Below, piece by piece: positions 49,292 to 60,248 of a stretch of 64,000 nucleotides of DNA (the first letter of the stretch is position 1; each line of letters starts with the position of its first letter). The notes beneath the pieces were generated by a model. That model was not told the origin of the DNA and made no database searches. It was given only the letters and a program-made list of their open reading frames with translations. The stretch is from assembly GCF_009728735.1 (NCBI RefSeq), contig NZ_CP024636.1:1679616-1743615 (forward strand), given 5' to 3'. Both the position numbers and the translations under genes were made by a program. The stretch comes from Pantoea phytobeneficialis (lineage in GTDB: Bacteria > Pseudomonadota > Gammaproteobacteria > Enterobacterales > Enterobacteriaceae).

Positions 49292-50535
49292 TGACGCCTT
49301 CGTTATCCCTACTGCTGGGGCTGCGCTTCAGCCGTGGCCGTCGGCGTGGCGGCATGGTGTCGCTGATTTCGATTATCTCCACCGTCGGTATCGCGCTGGG
49401 CGTGGCGGTGTTGATCATCGGCCTGAGTGCGATGAACGGCTTCGAACGGGAATTGAATAACCGCATTCTGGCGGTGGTGCCGCACGGTGAAATCGAGCCG
49501 GTAAACCAGCCGTTTCGCAACTGGCAGCCGATGATTGCGCCGATCGAGCAGGTGCCGGGTATTGCCGCCGCCGCCCCTTACATCAACTTTACCGGCTTGA
49601 TTGAGAGCGGCGCGAAGTTACAGGCGCTCCAGGTCAAAGGGGTGGATCCGCAACAGGAGCCGCGCCTCAGTGCGCTGCCGCGTTTTGTTGCTGGTGATGC
49701 CTGGTCACAATTTGCGGCCGGAAAACAGCAAATCATTTTGGGCGGTGGTATCGCTAAGTCGCTAAACGTGAAGCAGGGTGACTGGATCACCATCATGATC
49801 CCCAACAATGATGGCGAAAATAAGCTGCTTCAGCCGAAACGCATCCGTTTGCAGGTGAGCGGTATTCTGCAACTCAGCGGCATGTTGGATCACAGCCTGG
49901 CGCTGGTGCCGCTGGCTGATGCGCAAACGTATCTGGATATGGGTGACAGCGTCAGCGGTATCGCGCTGAAAATGAGCGATCCCTTCAAGGCGCAGAAACT
50001 GGTGCGTGACGCCGGTGAAGTGACCCATTCGTACGTCTATATCCGTAGCTGGATTGGGACTTACGGTTATATGTACCGTGATATTCAGATGATCCGCGCC
50101 ATTATGTATCTGGCGATGGTGCTGGTGATTGGCGTCGCCTGCTTCAACATCGTCTCGACGCTGGTGATGGCGGTGAAGGATAAGAGTAGCGATATCGCGG
50201 TGCTGCGCACGCTCGGGGCGAAGGATGGCCTGATTCGCGCCATCTTTATCTGGTACGGGCTGCTCGCTGGGTTGCTGGGCAGCGTCAGTGGCGTGGTGGT
50301 TGGCGTGCTGGTGGCACTGAATCTGACACCGATTATGCGCGGCCTGGAACATCTTACCGGCCATCAATTGCTGGCCGGAGATATCTACTTTATCGACTTC
50401 CTGCCGTCAGAGCTGCACTGGCTGGATGTGATTTCCGTCCTGGCCACGGCTATAATTCTGAGCCTGCTCGCCAGTTGGTATCCGGCCCGTCGCGCCAGCC
50501 GCATCGACCCGGCCCGCGTGTTGAGCGGGCAGTAA
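49291..50535 (+). CDS. lolE: Lipoprotein-releasing ABC transporter permease LolE
   Basis: A 414-residue paralogue of LolC with the same layout. Conserved segments are [20 protein letters not shown] near the N terminus, [15 protein letters not shown], and [20 protein letters not shown] in the C-terminal membrane part. It is the main lipoprotein-binding subunit of the LolCDE complex. In E. coli nagK follows; here cobB follows after 52 bases. Confidence 0.96.
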   Translation: MTPSLSLLLGLRFSRGRRRGGMVSLISIISTVGIALGVAVLIIGLSAMNGFERELNNRILAVVPHGEIEPVNQPFRNWQPMIAPIEQVPGIAAAAPYINFTGLIESGAKLQALQVKGVDPQQEPRLSALPRFVAGDAWSQFAAGKQQIILGGGIAKSLNVKQGDWITIMIPNNDGENKLLQPKRIRLQVSGILQLSGMLDHSLALVPLADAQTYLDMGDSVSGIALKMSDPFKAQKLVRDAGEVTHSYVYIRSWIGTYGYMYRDIQMIRAIMYLAMVLVIGVACFNIVSTLVMAVKDKSSDIAVLRTLGAKDGLIRAIFIWYGLLAGLLGSVSGVVVGVLVALNLTPIMRGLEHLTGHQLLAGDIYFIDFLPSELHWLDVISVLATAIILSLLASWYPARRASRIDPARVLSGQ

Positions 50536-50587
50536 CCGCAAACAGGCGCAGCGGCGGTATCGCGGCTGCGCAGATTAAGGAGCCTTT

Positions 50588-51421
50588 ATGCGCACACCCC
50601 GTCGTCGCTTACGACTCGCCCGCTATAAAAAAACGCGTCGTAAAGTGCATCAGCGCTTTCGCCAGCGTATTTTTGAACGCGATCGTAAAGCCGAGCTGGC
50701 CGCGCATCCCTTACCGCGTGTGGTGGTGTTAACCGGGGCGGGAATATCAGCGGAATCGGGCATTCGCACCTTCCGCGCGGCGGATGGCCTGTGGGAAGAA
50801 CATCAGGTAGAAGATGTTGCCACCCCGGAAGGATTTCACCGCGATCCGGCGCTGGTACAGGCGTTTTACAATGCACGTCGGCGTCAACTGCAACAACCTG
50901 ACATCCAACCCAATGCGGCGCATCTGGCCCTGGCGGAGCTGGAGCAGGTATTGGGCGATAACTTCCTGCTGGTGACGCAAAATATCGATGATTTGCACGA
51001 ACGCGCCGGTAGCCAACGCGTGCTGCATATGCACGGTGAATTGCTGAAAGTGCGCTGTGTCAGCAGCGGCCAGGTGATTGACTGGACCGACGATCTCACC
51101 CCGGATGACCGCTGTACCTGCTGTCAGTTCCCTTCCGCATTGCGTCCGCATGTGGTGTGGTTTGGCGAAATGCCGCTGGGGATGGAAGAGATTTATCAGG
51201 CACTCGATAGCGCCAACCTTTTTATCGCGATTGGCACCTCTGGTCATGTCTATCCGGCGGCCGGTTTTGTCCATGAGGCGAAAATACAGGGCGCGCATAC
51301 AGTGGAACTGAATCTGGAACCCAGCCATATCGGTAACGAATTTGCTGAAGGTCAGTACGGCCTGGCGAGCGTAGTGGTGCCGGAGTTTGTGCACACCTTT
51401 CTGCGTGGGTTGTATAAATAA
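50588..51421 (+). CDS. cobB: NAD-dependent protein deacylase CobB (sirtuin)
   Basis: A 277-residue class III sirtuin. It has the NAD-binding [27 protein letters not shown], and the catalytic His in [12 protein letters not shown]. Zinc cysteines are visible in RCTCCQFP and the preceding VRC, and [14 protein letters not shown] follows. It removes acetyl and succinyl groups from lysines. The basic N-terminal extension ([20 protein letters not shown]) matches the long E. coli isoform. RBS AAGGAG. Confidence 0.95.
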   Translation: MRTPRRRLRLARYKKTRRKVHQRFRQRIFERDRKAELAAHPLPRVVVLTGAGISAESGIRTFRAADGLWEEHQVEDVATPEGFHRDPALVQAFYNARRRQLQQPDIQPNAAHLALAELEQVLGDNFLLVTQNIDDLHERAGSQRVLHMHGELLKVRCVSSGQVIDWTDDLTPDDRCTCCQFPSALRPHVVWFGEMPLGMEEIYQALDSANLFIAIGTSGHVYPAAGFVHEAKIQGAHTVELNLEPSHIGNEFAEGQYGLASVVVPEFVHTFLRGLYK

Positions 51422-51430
51422 ACAACAAGT

Positions 51431-51493
51431 TGCGCGATAAATCACGGCGCTACACATATGTGCATGTTTCGTAGCGGCGCGATTTATCGCGCA
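51431..51493. repeat. Inverted pair of the GCGCGATTTATCGCGC repeat, likely also a terminator
   Basis: TGCGCGATAAATCACGGCGC (start 51431) and GTAGCGGCGCGATTTATCGC (start 51471) are inverted arms. The second is followed by T5 at 51494-51498, so the structure can end cobB transcription. It lies between convergent cobB and potD. Confidence 0.8.
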
Positions 51494-51499
51494 TTTTTG

Positions 51500-52543
51500 T
51501 TAACGTCCCGCTTTGAGTTTCTGGAACAATGTCTCGTACTGCACGCTGGCATCGCCGACATCATTCTGCCACTCGCCGTGGTTAATCACGTCTGCTGAGG
51601 GATACAGCGACGGGTCTTCCGCCACCGCTTTTGGCAACAATTTCTTCGCCGCCAGATTTGGCGTCGGATAACCAATGGTTTCCGCCACTTTTGCGGCGAC
51701 TTCCGGGCGTAGCAGGAAGTTTATCAACTTCAGCGCGCCGGCCTTGTTTTTGGCATTGGCCGGGATCGCCAGGTTATCCATCCAGAAAATACCGCCTTCT
51801 TTTGGCCAGATGACCTGCAACGGTGTGCCGGCCTGACGCGCAACATAGGCGGAACCATTCCAGATCATGCCGAGATTCACTTCCCCTTCCATATAAGGGT
51901 TGCCTGGGTTATCGGAGTTGAAGGCCAGCACGTTCGGCATCAGCTTTTTCAACTCTTCATAAGCCGCGTCGATCTCCTTCGGGTCACGGGTGTTGCCCGA
52001 GTATCCCAACTTAAGCAGCGCCATCTGGAACACTTCGCGTGCATCATCGGTCAGTAGCAGGCTTTGTTTATATTCCGGCTTCCACAAGTCGGCCCAGCCG
52101 CTGACGCTTTTCGGGTCAATGGCGTCGGTATTGATGCCAATCGCGGTTGCGCCCCAGATATAGGGGATCGAGTAATCGTTATTGGGATCGAACGGTTTGT
52201 TGAGCAGATTCGGATCGAGGTTGTGAAAGTTGCTCAACTGAGACTTATCAATTTTCTGCAACATCCCTTCATTGCGCATTTTGGCGATAAAGTAAGTGGA
52301 GGGCACCACCAGGTCATACGCGCCATCTTTCCAGGTTTTCAGCTTGGCATACATGCTCTCGTTAGACTCGTAGGTGGAGTAAATCACCTTGATGCCAGTT
52401 TCTTTGGTGAACTGCTCCAGCAGCCCCGGCGGCACATATTCGGTCCAGTTGTAGAAGTAGAGCGTGTTGCTGTCGTCAGCCTGTGCGCTCTGCATGCCCA
52501 GTGCCAGCGCCCCAGCCGCCAGCCAGTGAGACCATTTATTCAT
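51500..52543 (-). CDS. potD: Spermidine/putrescine-binding periplasmic protein PotD
   Basis: A 347-residue protein with a Sec signal peptide (WLAAGALALGMQSAQA) followed by DDSNTLYFYNWTEYVPPGLL, typical of PotD. Polyamine-site residues lie in NWTEY, SNESMYAKL and MIWNGSAYVAR. It delivers spermidine to the PotABC transporter. It starts 10 bases after potC and is the last gene of potABCD. Confidence 0.96.
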   Translation of the reverse strand: MNKWSHWLAAGALALGMQSAQADDSNTLYFYNWTEYVPPGLLEQFTKETGIKVIYSTYESNESMYAKLKTWKDGAYDLVVPSTYFIAKMRNEGMLQKIDKSQLSNFHNLDPNLLNKPFDPNNDYSIPYIWGATAIGINTDAIDPKSVSGWADLWKPEYKQSLLLTDDAREVFQMALLKLGYSGNTRDPKEIDAAYEELKKLMPNVLAFNSDNPGNPYMEGEVNLGMIWNGSAYVARQAGTPLQVIWPKEGGIFWMDNLAIPANAKNKAGALKLINFLLRPEVAAKVAETIGYPTPNLAAKKLLPKAVAEDPSLYPSADVINHGEWQNDVGDASVQYETLFQKLKAGR

Positions 52544-52553
52544 GGGTTGTCCT

Positions 52554-53324
52554 CTATTTAGTTTTATCGCGCAATAACAGCTGACTGGCTGCCACCAACA
52601 GCAGCGACAGTAGCAGCAAAATTGTCGCCAGCGCGTTCACCTCGGGCGAGACGCCGACTTTCACCATCGAGTAAATTTTCAACGGCAGAATTTCAAACGT
52701 TGGGCCGGTGACGAAGGAGGAAACCACTACATCGTCCATCGACAGGGTAAAGCTCAACAGCCACCCGGCAGCCACCGCGGGCAGCGCCAGCGGCAGCAAT
52801 ATCTTGCGCAGGATGATGATTTCACTGGCGCCGAGATCCCTGGCGGCCTCCAGCATACGCACATCAAACCCTTTCAGACGTGAATACACGGTAATGACGA
52901 CAAACGGCAGGCAAAAGGTGATATGCGAAAACAACAGCGACCAGAAGCCGAGTGAGATGCCCAGCAACATAAACAGCACCAGCAGCGAAATCGCCATCAC
53001 AATGTCGGGTGACATCATTACCACGAACAACATGCCGCTGACGAAAGGTTTGCCGCGAAAACGATAACGATACAGCGCGACTGCCGTCAGGGAACCGATA
53101 ATCGTGGCGCAGCTGGCGGAGAGCACCCCCATCAGCAGCGAATGTTGTGCCGCCTGGAGCAAACTGTCGTTGTTGATCAGCAACCCGTACCACTGGGTAC
53201 TGAATCCCTGCCAGTTGATGCCGAAGCGTGACGCATTAAACGAATTGACGATCAGGATTATGATCGGAATATAAAACCAGGCGTAAATGACGGCCATAAA
53301 GCTGCCGCGTAACCAGCGTGCCAT
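52554..53324 (-). CDS. potC: Spermidine/putrescine ABC transporter permease PotC
   Basis: A 256-residue six-segment permease. The EAA loop AARDLGASEIIILRKILLPL contacts PotA. It starts [20 protein letters not shown]. Its start overlaps the last base of the potB stop. Confidence 0.95.
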   Translation of the reverse strand: MARWLRGSFMAVIYAWFYIPIIILIVNSFNASRFGINWQGFSTQWYGLLINNDSLLQAAQHSLLMGVLSASCATIIGSLTAVALYRYRFRGKPFVSGMLFVVMMSPDIVMAISLLVLFMLLGISLGFWSLLFSHITFCLPFVVITVYSRLKGFDVRMLEAARDLGASEIIILRKILLPLALPAVAAGWLLSFTLSMDDVVVSSFVTGPTFEILPLKIYSMVKVGVSPEVNALATILLLLSLLLVAASQLLLRDKTK

Positions 53325-54184
53325 TATTGCAGCTCCACTTTGTTATTCAGCAGTCGCGCCGCGCGCCAGTAAAACAACAGCATCAGCCCCATCAGCAGCG
53401 TCATTACGATGCTGGTGGCGGCCCCAAACGGCCAGTCACGGATGTTGAGAAACTGGCTTTTAATCACGTTACCAATCAGCAGATTTCTGGCGCCACCCAT
53501 CAAATCGGAGACGTAGAACAGACCCATTGCCGGGATCAACACCAGCAGGCAACCGGCAACAATCCCCGGCATGGTAAGCGGCAAAATGATGCGGATAAAG
53601 CGTTGCAGCGTATTCGCGCCGAGATCCCGCGCCGCCTCAAGACAGGATCGGTCCAGTTTTTCCAGGCTGGAGTAGAGTGGTAGCACCATAAACGGCAGCA
53701 GGATATAAATCAGCCCGAGGATCACCGCTTGCGGCGTGTACATAATGCGAAAAGGTTCATCGATCACCCCGAGCCACAACAAAAAATCATTCAGCCAGCC
53801 GCGGGTGCTGAGAAAAATTTTCAGGCCGTAGATGCGGATCAACGAGTTGGTCCAGAACGGCACGATCAGCAGAAACAACATCAGCGGCCGCAGGCGGGGC
53901 GACAGCCTGGTCAGGCACCAGGCGAAGGGATAACCCAGCAGCAAGCAGCAGAGGGTGGCAATCACCGCCATATTCAGCGAATGCAGCAGCACCTCGGCAT
54001 ATAACGGGTCGACCAGACGGCTGTAGTTACTGAGGGTAAACACCATGCTGACGAAATGCGCATCGTCACGCGTCAGAAAGCTGGTGACAAAGATCATCAG
54101 GTTTGGCAGCAACACGAACAGCGCCAGCCAGCCGACAATCATTGCCACAATAAAATTTTGCAGGCGATTACGCATCAGTTTCAT
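53324..54184 (-). CDS. potB: Spermidine/putrescine ABC transporter permease PotB
   Basis: A 286-residue permease. The EAA loop is [20 protein letters not shown], and membrane segments include [20 protein letters not shown] at the N terminus. With PotC it forms the membrane channel for polyamines. It overlaps potA by 17 bases. Confidence 0.95.
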   Translation of the reverse strand: MKLMRNRLQNFIVAMIVGWLALFVLLPNLMIFVTSFLTRDDAHFVSMVFTLSNYSRLVDPLYAEVLLHSLNMAVIATLCCLLLGYPFAWCLTRLSPRLRPLMLFLLIVPFWTNSLIRIYGLKIFLSTRGWLNDFLLWLGVIDEPFRIMYTPQAVILGLIYILLPFMVLPLYSSLEKLDRSCLEAARDLGANTLQRFIRIILPLTMPGIVAGCLLVLIPAMGLFYVSDLMGGARNLLIGNVIKSQFLNIRDWPFGAATSIVMTLLMGLMLLFYWRAARLLNNKVELQ

Positions 54185-55283
54185 ACGGCAGCACCACCTC
54201 CCAGCTTTGCACCCAGCTCACCGCCATTTTTTGGTTTAGCGAGTGGTCAAAATCGGGATCGTCCTCATTAAAGAACTCACTCACCGTAAGCAACTTACCG
54301 TTTTCCAGTTCGACGGTAGATTCCAGCGTCATGCCTTTGTAGTTGCGTTCGCGAACATAGCCGATCAGCTGGTCGCTGGGGCTGTCGTCTGCTATCTCTT
54401 CCACACGTAAATCTTCCGGGCGCAGCAGAACATGCAATTTATCACCCGCGACGACCGGGAAAGGGCAGTGGATCTCACATTCCCGACCTTCCACGCGTGC
54501 GCGAACACCGGGGGCGTTATCGCTGTTCAACACCTCGGCATCAAACACGTTGATTTCACCGATAAATCGGGCGACAAACAGATTGGCGGGTTCTTCATAA
54601 ATCTCGCGGGGCGTGCCATCCTGTTCAATCCGTCCATCACGCATCACCACGATGCGATCCGACATGGTCAGGGCTTCTTCCTGATCATGGGTGACAAAGA
54701 CAAAAGTGATACCCAGCTTACGCTGCAACGCTTTCAGTTCGTTTTGCATCTGCTTACGCAGTTTGTAATCCAGTGCTGACAACGACTCGTCAAGCAGCAA
54801 GACTTTTGGCCGATTCACCACCGCACGGGCGATTGCCACGCGCTGCTGTTGGCCGCCAGAGAGCTGCTGAGGGCGACGCTGCGCAAAACTTTCCAGCTGC
54901 ACCATCGCCAGCGCCTCGTTGACGCGCCGGGTTATCTCATCCGCCGGGGTTTTCTGCATCCGCAGGCCAAAAGCCACGTTCTCAAATACCGACATATGCG
55001 GAAACAGCGCATAGCTCTGAAACACGGTGTTGATATGGCGGTGCTCGGCGGGCGTGTCGGTGATATCGTTGCCATCAAGGATGATGCGACCGTTATCGGC
55101 CTCTTCCAGTCCGGCAATCAGACGCAGGATCGTGGTTTTGCCACAGCCGGAGGGACCCAGCAGGGTGATAAATTCGCCGTGGCGGATAGTCAGCTGAAAG
55201 TCGGAGATGATGGATTTACCATCGAAAGCTTTACTGATGCCAGAAAGCGTAACCAGCGCCTGTTGCGCGCGTGTTTGCGTCAT
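54168..55283 (-). CDS. potA: Spermidine/putrescine ABC transporter ATPase PotA
   Basis: A 371-residue ATPase. It has Walker [21 protein letters not shown], the Q-loop [13 protein letters not shown], signature [14 protein letters not shown] and Walker [14 protein letters not shown]-terminal TOBE regulatory domain contains [18 protein letters not shown] at 55283 was preferred over GTG at 55292 because only the former has a (weak) ribosome-binding match. First gene of the operon, divergent from pepT. Confidence 0.95.
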   Translation of the reverse strand: MTQTRAQQALVTLSGISKAFDGKSIISDFQLTIRHGEFITLLGPSGCGKTTILRLIAGLEEADNGRIILDGNDITDTPAEHRHINTVFQSYALFPHMSVFENVAFGLRMQKTPADEITRRVNEALAMVQLESFAQRRPQQLSGGQQQRVAIARAVVNRPKVLLLDESLSALDYKLRKQMQNELKALQRKLGITFVFVTHDQEEALTMSDRIVVMRDGRIEQDGTPREIYEEPANLFVARFIGEINVFDAEVLNSDNAPGVRARVEGRECEIHCPFPVVAGDKLHVLLRPEDLRVEEIADDSPSDQLIGYVRERNYKGMTLESTVELENGKLLTVSEFFNEDDPDFDHSLNQKMAVSWVQSWEVVLPYETDA

Positions 55284-55476
55284 TTTAGTCACTCAGTCTG
55301 AAAATGATCTGATTACAGCATAGTCGTTGGTAACGGCCTGCCGTGATGAAGGGCGGGATAATACCTGAAAAAAGCACCAATGCCATGTTTCAGTGAGGAA
55401 TTACCTTGAAAAGTCTGAAAAAAATCGGAGTATGCTGTACGGACACACGCTGGCAGGGAAGTCATCTTTCTTTATT

Positions 55477-55544
55477 TGATGATTAAGCAAATCATCAGGA
55501 CGGGACTAACCTGATGGATAATGATTTGACGCAACATCGCGTCA
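55477..55544. other. Two inverted repeats in the potA-pepT intergenic region
   Basis: TGATGATT-AAGCA-AATCATCA (55477-55497) and TGACGC-AACATC-GCGTCA (55527-55544) lie 50-110 bases before pepT, in the 300-base divergent region. They could be operators. No exact match to the FNR consensus was found, although pepT is FNR-controlled in Salmonella. Confidence 0.4.
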
Positions 55545-55589
55545 CCAGCGACCTATGATAATAATGCAGGTTCTTTAGAGGGATGACCG

Positions 55590-56816
55590 ATGGATCAATT
55601 ACTTGAGCGCTTTCTCAGTTATGTGGCGGTAGAAACCCAATCAAAACCGCAGGCACGACAGGTGCCAAGCAGCGAAGGGCAGTGGACGCTGGCACGTCAG
55701 TTACAGGAAGAACTGCTGGCTCTGGGTTTTGTTGATGTGACCTTAAGCGACCATTGCTGCGTGATGGGCACCTTACCGGCGAATGTTGACTGGCCGACCC
55801 CGGTGATTGGCTTTATCTCGCATATGGACACCTCGCCGGATTTCACCGCGAAGAATGTCAATCCGCAGATTATTGAGAACTACCGTGGCGGGGATATTGC
55901 CCTCGGCAATGGGGACGAAATTCTTTCGCCAGTGATGTTCCCGATATTGCATAAATTGATTGGTCATACGCTGGTTACTACCGACGGTAAAACCCTGCTG
56001 GGTGCCGATGATAAGGCCGGGGTGGCGGAAATTATGACGGCGATGGCGCGCCTTGCCAAAGGGGATATCCCGCACGGTGCGATTCGTGTCGCCTTTACGC
56101 CGGATGAAGAGATTGGTCGTGGTACGTCGTACTTCGACATTGAGAATTTTGCCGCCGACTGGGCTTATACCGTTGATGGTAGCGACCTTGGCGAATTCGA
56201 ATTCGAGAACTTTAATGCCGCGTCAGCCGTGGTGAAAATCGTCGGTAACAATGTGCATCCCGGCACCGCGAAAGGCGTGATGGTGAATGCGCTGGAGTTG
56301 GCGATGCGTTTCCATGCTGAAGTCCCGGCGCAGGAAAAACCCCAGTTTACCGAAGGTTATGAAGGTTTCTATCATCTGCACAACATCAAAGGCACGGTAG
56401 AACATGCCGAGATGCAATACATCATCCGTGACTTTGACGCCGACAACTACGCGAAACGTAAACAGCTGCTGGAAGAGATTGGCCGTCGGGTCAGCAAGGG
56501 ATTACACGGCGAGTGTTCGGTAAAAGTCGAGATCAGCGACAGCTATCGCAATATGCGGGAGAAGGTGGAGCCACACCCGCATATTATCGAGCTGGCGTTG
56601 CAGGCGATGCGTGATTGCGGCATCGAGCCAAACGTGAAACCGATTCGCGGCGGTACTGACGGTTCAGCGTTGTCGTGGAAAGGTTTACCGTGCCCGAATC
56701 TGTTTACCGGTGGCTACAACTATCACGGCAAACATGAGTTTGCTTCACTCAACGTGATGGCCCAGGCGGTGGATGTGATTGTGCGCCTTGCAGCGCTGGT
56801 GGCAGAGAAGAAATAA
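55590..56816 (+). CDS. pepT: Peptidase T (tripeptide aminopeptidase)
   Basis: A 408-residue M20 metallopeptidase that cleaves the N-terminal residue of tripeptides. Zinc ligands appear in [41 protein letters not shown] and near the C terminus in YNYHGKHEF. The start [20 protein letters not shown] follows AGAGGGATG. Length equals that of E. coli PepT. Confidence 0.96.
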   Translation: MDQLLERFLSYVAVETQSKPQARQVPSSEGQWTLARQLQEELLALGFVDVTLSDHCCVMGTLPANVDWPTPVIGFISHMDTSPDFTAKNVNPQIIENYRGGDIALGNGDEILSPVMFPILHKLIGHTLVTTDGKTLLGADDKAGVAEIMTAMARLAKGDIPHGAIRVAFTPDEEIGRGTSYFDIENFAADWAYTVDGSDLGEFEFENFNAASAVVKIVGNNVHPGTAKGVMVNALELAMRFHAEVPAQEKPQFTEGYEGFYHLHNIKGTVEHAEMQYIIRDFDADNYAKRKQLLEEIGRRVSKGLHGECSVKVEISDSYRNMREKVEPHPHIIELALQAMRDCGIEPNVKPIRGGTDGSALSWKGLPCPNLFTGGYNYHGKHEFASLNVMAQAVDVIVRLAALVAEKK

Positions 56817-56819
56817 CGT

Positions 56820-56850
56820 CCGTCACGGCGCGTTTATCGCGCCGTGACGG
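56820..56850. terminator. Perfect 13-base-pair hairpin between pepT and roxA
   Basis: CCGTCACGGCGCG and CGCGCCGTGACGG pair around TTTAT. It lies between the convergent pepT and roxA and probably ends both transcripts, although there is no T run. Its centre GGCGCGTTTATCGCGCC resembles the core of the intergenic repeat. Confidence 0.7.
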
Positions 56851-56867
56851 TTCAGTGCATACTGTTG

Positions 56868-57989
56868 TTAGTCCGCGAAGAACCAGTAGCCACTGTTGAC
56901 CAGTGCAGCGAGCTGCGCCAGCAGCGATGGGTCATCCAACGCAGTACCAAAATCTTCCAGCGTCAACACCTGACGATTGGCCAGCGCCGCCAGCACTTCC
57001 GGGTGGCTACAAGCCACGCTTTCACCGTTAACGAACACCACATCACCCAGCGTCAACACACGCAGACCGCCAAGACGGGTCAGGGCGTCCCCCTGTTGCA
57101 GGGCGTCGTAGATCTCATCTGGCTGATACGGCGGCTCGGGTGGCGCGATATCCAGTTCGTGACGTGACTGGGAAATAAATTCGCCAAACCACTGGTTAAA
57201 TTGTTCCGGCTGATTGATCACATCCAACATCGCCGCACGGATGCCTTCCACTTCTGATGGCAGGATTTGCGACGGACAATCACGCGTTGGGACATCAGGA
57301 TCGCTATAACGATAGCTGCCCAGCTCATGCGCCAGCACATAGTCGGCAAAACCGCTGATCAGTTCACGGCCACTGGGGGCACGGAAGCCTACCGAGTAGT
57401 TCAGCGCGTTTTCCAGCGAGTAACCTTCGTGCGGGAATCCCGGCGGAATATAGAGAATATCGCCCGGTTCCATCTCTTCATCGATGATGGCATCAAAGGG
57501 TTCCACCTGGAGCAGGTCCGGGTGCGGGCAATGCTGTTTCATCGGCACTTTCTCGCCAACGCGCCAGCGACGACGTCCGGTGCCCTGAATAATAAACACA
57601 TCATACTGGTCGAAATGGGGACCTACGCCGCCGCCCGGCACGGCAAAGGAGATCATCAGATCGTCAATGCGCCAGTCGGGCAAGAAGCGGAACGGACGCA
57701 TCAGTGCCGCAGAAGGCTCATGCCAGTGGTTCACCGCCTGCACCAGCAGCGACCAGTTGTTTTCGCCGAGATGATCATAACTCTCAAACGGACCGTGGCT
57801 TACCTGCCATTTGCCGTTGTTGTGGCTCACCAGGCGGCTATCCACCTCGTTTTCCATTGCCAGACCGGCCAGCTCATCAGGAGAAATAGGGTCAATAAAG
57901 TTTTTAAAACCACGTTTGAGCACCACCGGGCGTTTTTGCCAGTAGCGCTGAATAAAATCGGGCCAGTTAAGATCGAGCTGATAATCCAT
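56868..57989 (-). CDS. roxA: Ribosomal protein uL16 arginine 3-hydroxylase RoxA (YcfD)
   Basis: A 373-residue JmjC-type 2-oxoglutarate and iron(II)-dependent oxygenase. Metal ligands His125 and Asp127 (GPHFDQYDVF) and His187 (GFPHEGYSLE) fall at the same positions as in E. coli YcfD. It hydroxylates Arg81 of ribosomal protein uL16. The C-terminal winged-helix part is present. It is leftward, upstream of and convergent with pepT. Confidence 0.95.
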   Translation of the reverse strand: MDYQLDLNWPDFIQRYWQKRPVVLKRGFKNFIDPISPDELAGLAMENEVDSRLVSHNNGKWQVSHGPFESYDHLGENNWSLLVQAVNHWHEPSAALMRPFRFLPDWRIDDLMISFAVPGGGVGPHFDQYDVFIIQGTGRRRWRVGEKVPMKQHCPHPDLLQVEPFDAIIDEEMEPGDILYIPPGFPHEGYSLENALNYSVGFRAPSGRELISGFADYVLAHELGSYRYSDPDVPTRDCPSQILPSEVEGIRAAMLDVINQPEQFNQWFGEFISQSRHELDIAPPEPPYQPDEIYDALQQGDALTRLGGLRVLTLGDVVFVNGESVACSHPEVLAALANRQVLTLEDFGTALDDPSLLAQLAALVNSGYWFFAD

Positions 57990-58046
57990 AGAAGGGTTCC
58001 GGTTAGGGCCATGAATGCCTGCAAGTATAACAGCCCGCGTGCCGTT

Positions 58047-59507
58047 CTACTCGCGACGATGTTCAACTTCCTGACGTTGGAAGATGACTTCCATACGGGC
58101 ACCGCCCAGCGGGCTGGTGGTGGCGATAACCTGACCGGCATATTGTTCCAGAATGTCGCGCACCACCGCCAAACCCAGGCCCTGGCCGGGACGCAACGTA
58201 TCGGCGCGCTGCCCGCGTACAAAGATTAAATCCCGCTTACTTTCGGGAATGCCGGGACCATCGTCGTCGATATACAGATGCAGAGCTTTGTCTGTCTGGC
58301 GCGCGGTGACCTCAATAAACTCCAGGCAATATTTGCAGGCGTTATCCAGTACGTTGCCCAGCACTTCCATGAAATCGTTTTGATCACCGATAAAGGTCAG
58401 CTCAGGGGAGATATCGAGGGTGATTTCCACCCCTTTGCGTTGATAAACCTTGTTTAACGCCGAGCACAGGCTGTCGAGCAACGCGGAGACGGAATGGAGG
58501 TCGCGCTGCAACGGGTTATGGTCGGCCTGCATGGTGGCGCGATGCAGGTAATAACCAATTTGCTGCGAGATACGGCTGATTTGTTCCAGCATCACCGGTT
58601 CGGCTTGTTCCACCGTCAGCTCTTTGCCGCTGCGTAGTGAACGCAGCGTACTCTGCAACACCGCCAGTGGGGTTTTCAGGCTGTGGGTGAGATCGGACAG
58701 TGTGGTGCGATAGCGCGTATAACGCTGTCGTTCGTTGGAAAGCAGCAAATTCAGGTTGCGAACCAGGCTCTTCAGTTCCTGCGGAGGATTATCATCGAGG
58801 TTTTCACGCTGGCTGGTTTCCAGCTCGCGTACCTGAGAAGTGAGATCACCAATGGGCCGGAGGCTCCAGTGCGCGGCCAGCCACAGTAACGGGATCACCA
58901 GCAGCAGATTCGCGGCCAGCACATAGCTAAACCATGACCACACCACATCCGAATGTTGCAGTTCCTGCGGGATCGAATCGACTACCACAATCGTCAGCGC
59001 CGGTAAGTTGGTGGTGGCATCGTAGCGATTGACGGCAACCGAGTGGGTAAAGGTGTCGTTGCTGTCGGTATCCCAGGCGTGTAATTGCCTCTGCGCCACC
59101 GGGTTATTCCCCATCGCCGCCAGGCTGGTACGATTGCTGGTATCAATTTCGTAAAAATCTGGTTTGAGTAACCACTCGCGCTGAATTTTCTTGCGAATCT
59201 CCGGGACATCGCGCTGTTGCCACAGCAATTTGCCGTGTTCATCGTAGATAAACACCAGCGTCGGGAAATTCAGCGTCATGCGCTCAGGCTGAGCAATGGT
59301 GAGTTTGTTGTCCTGCCATTGGGCGAGGGTGAAGAACAGGTTGCTCTCGCCTCGCATCACGCGGTAGGTGTTCTTATCAAAACTCACCACATAACCCACC
59401 ACGGCAACCATGCCGTAGGAGAGCGACAGAAACAACACAATGGCTGCCGTCGCCAGCAAAAAGCGGGCGCGCAGTGAGAAGGGACGCAGACGACGCAACC
59501 AGTTCAT
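58047..59507 (-). CDS. phoQ: Sensor histidine kinase PhoQ
   Basis: A 486-residue two-membrane-segment sensor. The periplasmic PAS-like domain runs from about residue 44 to 190. HAMP and DHp regions follow with the phospho-acceptor His275 in LTHSLKTPL, then the ATPase motifs [16 protein letters not shown] and GQGLGLAVV. It senses low Mg2+, acid pH and cationic peptides in enterics. The periplasmic acidic patch (EDDDDAE in E. coli) is reduced here to DTDSND at residues 146-151. It starts 3 bases after the phoP stop. Confidence 0.96.
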   Translation of the reverse strand: MNWLRRLRPFSLRARFLLATAAIVLFLSLSYGMVAVVGYVVSFDKNTYRVMRGESNLFFTLAQWQDNKLTIAQPERMTLNFPTLVFIYDEHGKLLWQQRDVPEIRKKIQREWLLKPDFYEIDTSNRTSLAAMGNNPVAQRQLHAWDTDSNDTFTHSVAVNRYDATTNLPALTIVVVDSIPQELQHSDVVWSWFSYVLAANLLLVIPLLWLAAHWSLRPIGDLTSQVRELETSQRENLDDNPPQELKSLVRNLNLLLSNERQRYTRYRTTLSDLTHSLKTPLAVLQSTLRSLRSGKELTVEQAEPVMLEQISRISQQIGYYLHRATMQADHNPLQRDLHSVSALLDSLCSALNKVYQRKGVEITLDISPELTFIGDQNDFMEVLGNVLDNACKYCLEFIEVTARQTDKALHLYIDDDGPGIPESKRDLIFVRGQRADTLRPGQGLGLAVVRDILEQYAGQVIATTSPLGGARMEVIFQRQEVEHRRE

Positions 59508-59510
59508 TTA

Positions 59511-60179
59511 TCAGAGATCGAAGCGATAGCCCTGGCCGCGTACGGTGTTAATCACTTCCGTCGGATAGAGCGCGAGAATTTTTTTACGCAGACGCCCCAT
59601 CAGCACATCAATGGTATGACTTTCACGCAGTTCGGCGTCGGGATAAAGCTGCAACATCAGCGAATCTTTGCTGACCACTTTACCGGCGTTGCGGATCAGG
59701 GTTTCCACGATGGTGTATTCAAACGCCGTCAGTTTGACCTGTTCTTCATTGATGGTCAGCTCGCGACGCGAGAGGTCAACCTGAAACGGGGGCATCGAGA
59801 TAATCTGGGAAGCATGACCGCTGTTACGACGCATCAGCGCTTGCAAACGTGCTGCCACTTCTTCGATATGGAAAGGTTTGGTGACATAGTCGTCGGCACC
59901 GGCTTCCAGCGCCTCCACTTTTGCCTGCCAGCCTTCACGCGCGGTCAGCACCAGAATCGGTTGGCGAATGGCATCACCACGCCAGCGGCGGATCAGTGAC
60001 ATACCGTCTTCGCCCGGCAGGCCGAGATCGACCAGCGCAATATCCGGCACATGCTCCTGGAGAAAATAATCGGCTTCTTTCGCATCTTCTGCGGCATCCA
60101 CCTGATGGCCCATTTCGCGCAATTGCACGGCGAGATGATGACGCAGCAGCGCATTATCTTCCACAACCAGAACACGCAT
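59511..60179 (-). CDS. phoP: Response regulator PhoP
   Basis: A 222-residue OmpR-type regulator. The receiver domain has phospho-acceptor Asp51 in [14 protein letters not shown], and Lys in [11 protein letters not shown]. The C-terminal winged helix has [20 protein letters not shown] and ends [10 protein letters not shown]. It controls virulence, Mg2+ transport and lipid A modification genes. A matching PhoP box lies upstream at 60233-60248, indicating autoregulation. Confidence 0.97.
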   Translation of the reverse strand: MRVLVVEDNALLRHHLAVQLREMGHQVDAAEDAKEADYFLQEHVPDIALVDLGLPGEDGMSLIRRWRGDAIRQPILVLTAREGWQAKVEALEAGADDYVTKPFHIEEVAARLQALMRRNSGHASQIISMPPFQVDLSRRELTINEEQVKLTAFEYTIVETLIRNAGKVVSKDSLMLQLYPDAELRESHTIDVLMGRLRKKILALYPTEVINTVRGQGYRFDL

Positions 60180-60214
60180 AGCATTTCCTTACTTTCAACA
60201 CATTGATGGAGAAA

Positions 60215-60248
60215 AGTATATGCCAGGTCAGCTAAACCGCAGATTAAC
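60215..60248 (-). promoter_or_regulatory. PhoP box and -10 element of phoPQ
   Basis: On the minus strand GTTAA-TCTGCG-GTTTA forms the PhoP direct repeat (60248-60233). Exactly 12 bases later TATACT (60220-60215) forms a -10 element. Repeat spacing and the 12-base distance equal those of PhoP-activated promoters in E. coli and Salmonella. The site is 54 bases before the phoP start. Confidence 0.8.

Noticed and set aside
57267..58229. Rightward 320-codon frame opposite roxA and the phoQ 3' end
   Set aside because: It spans two verified leftward genes and their gap, and its translation shows no domain.
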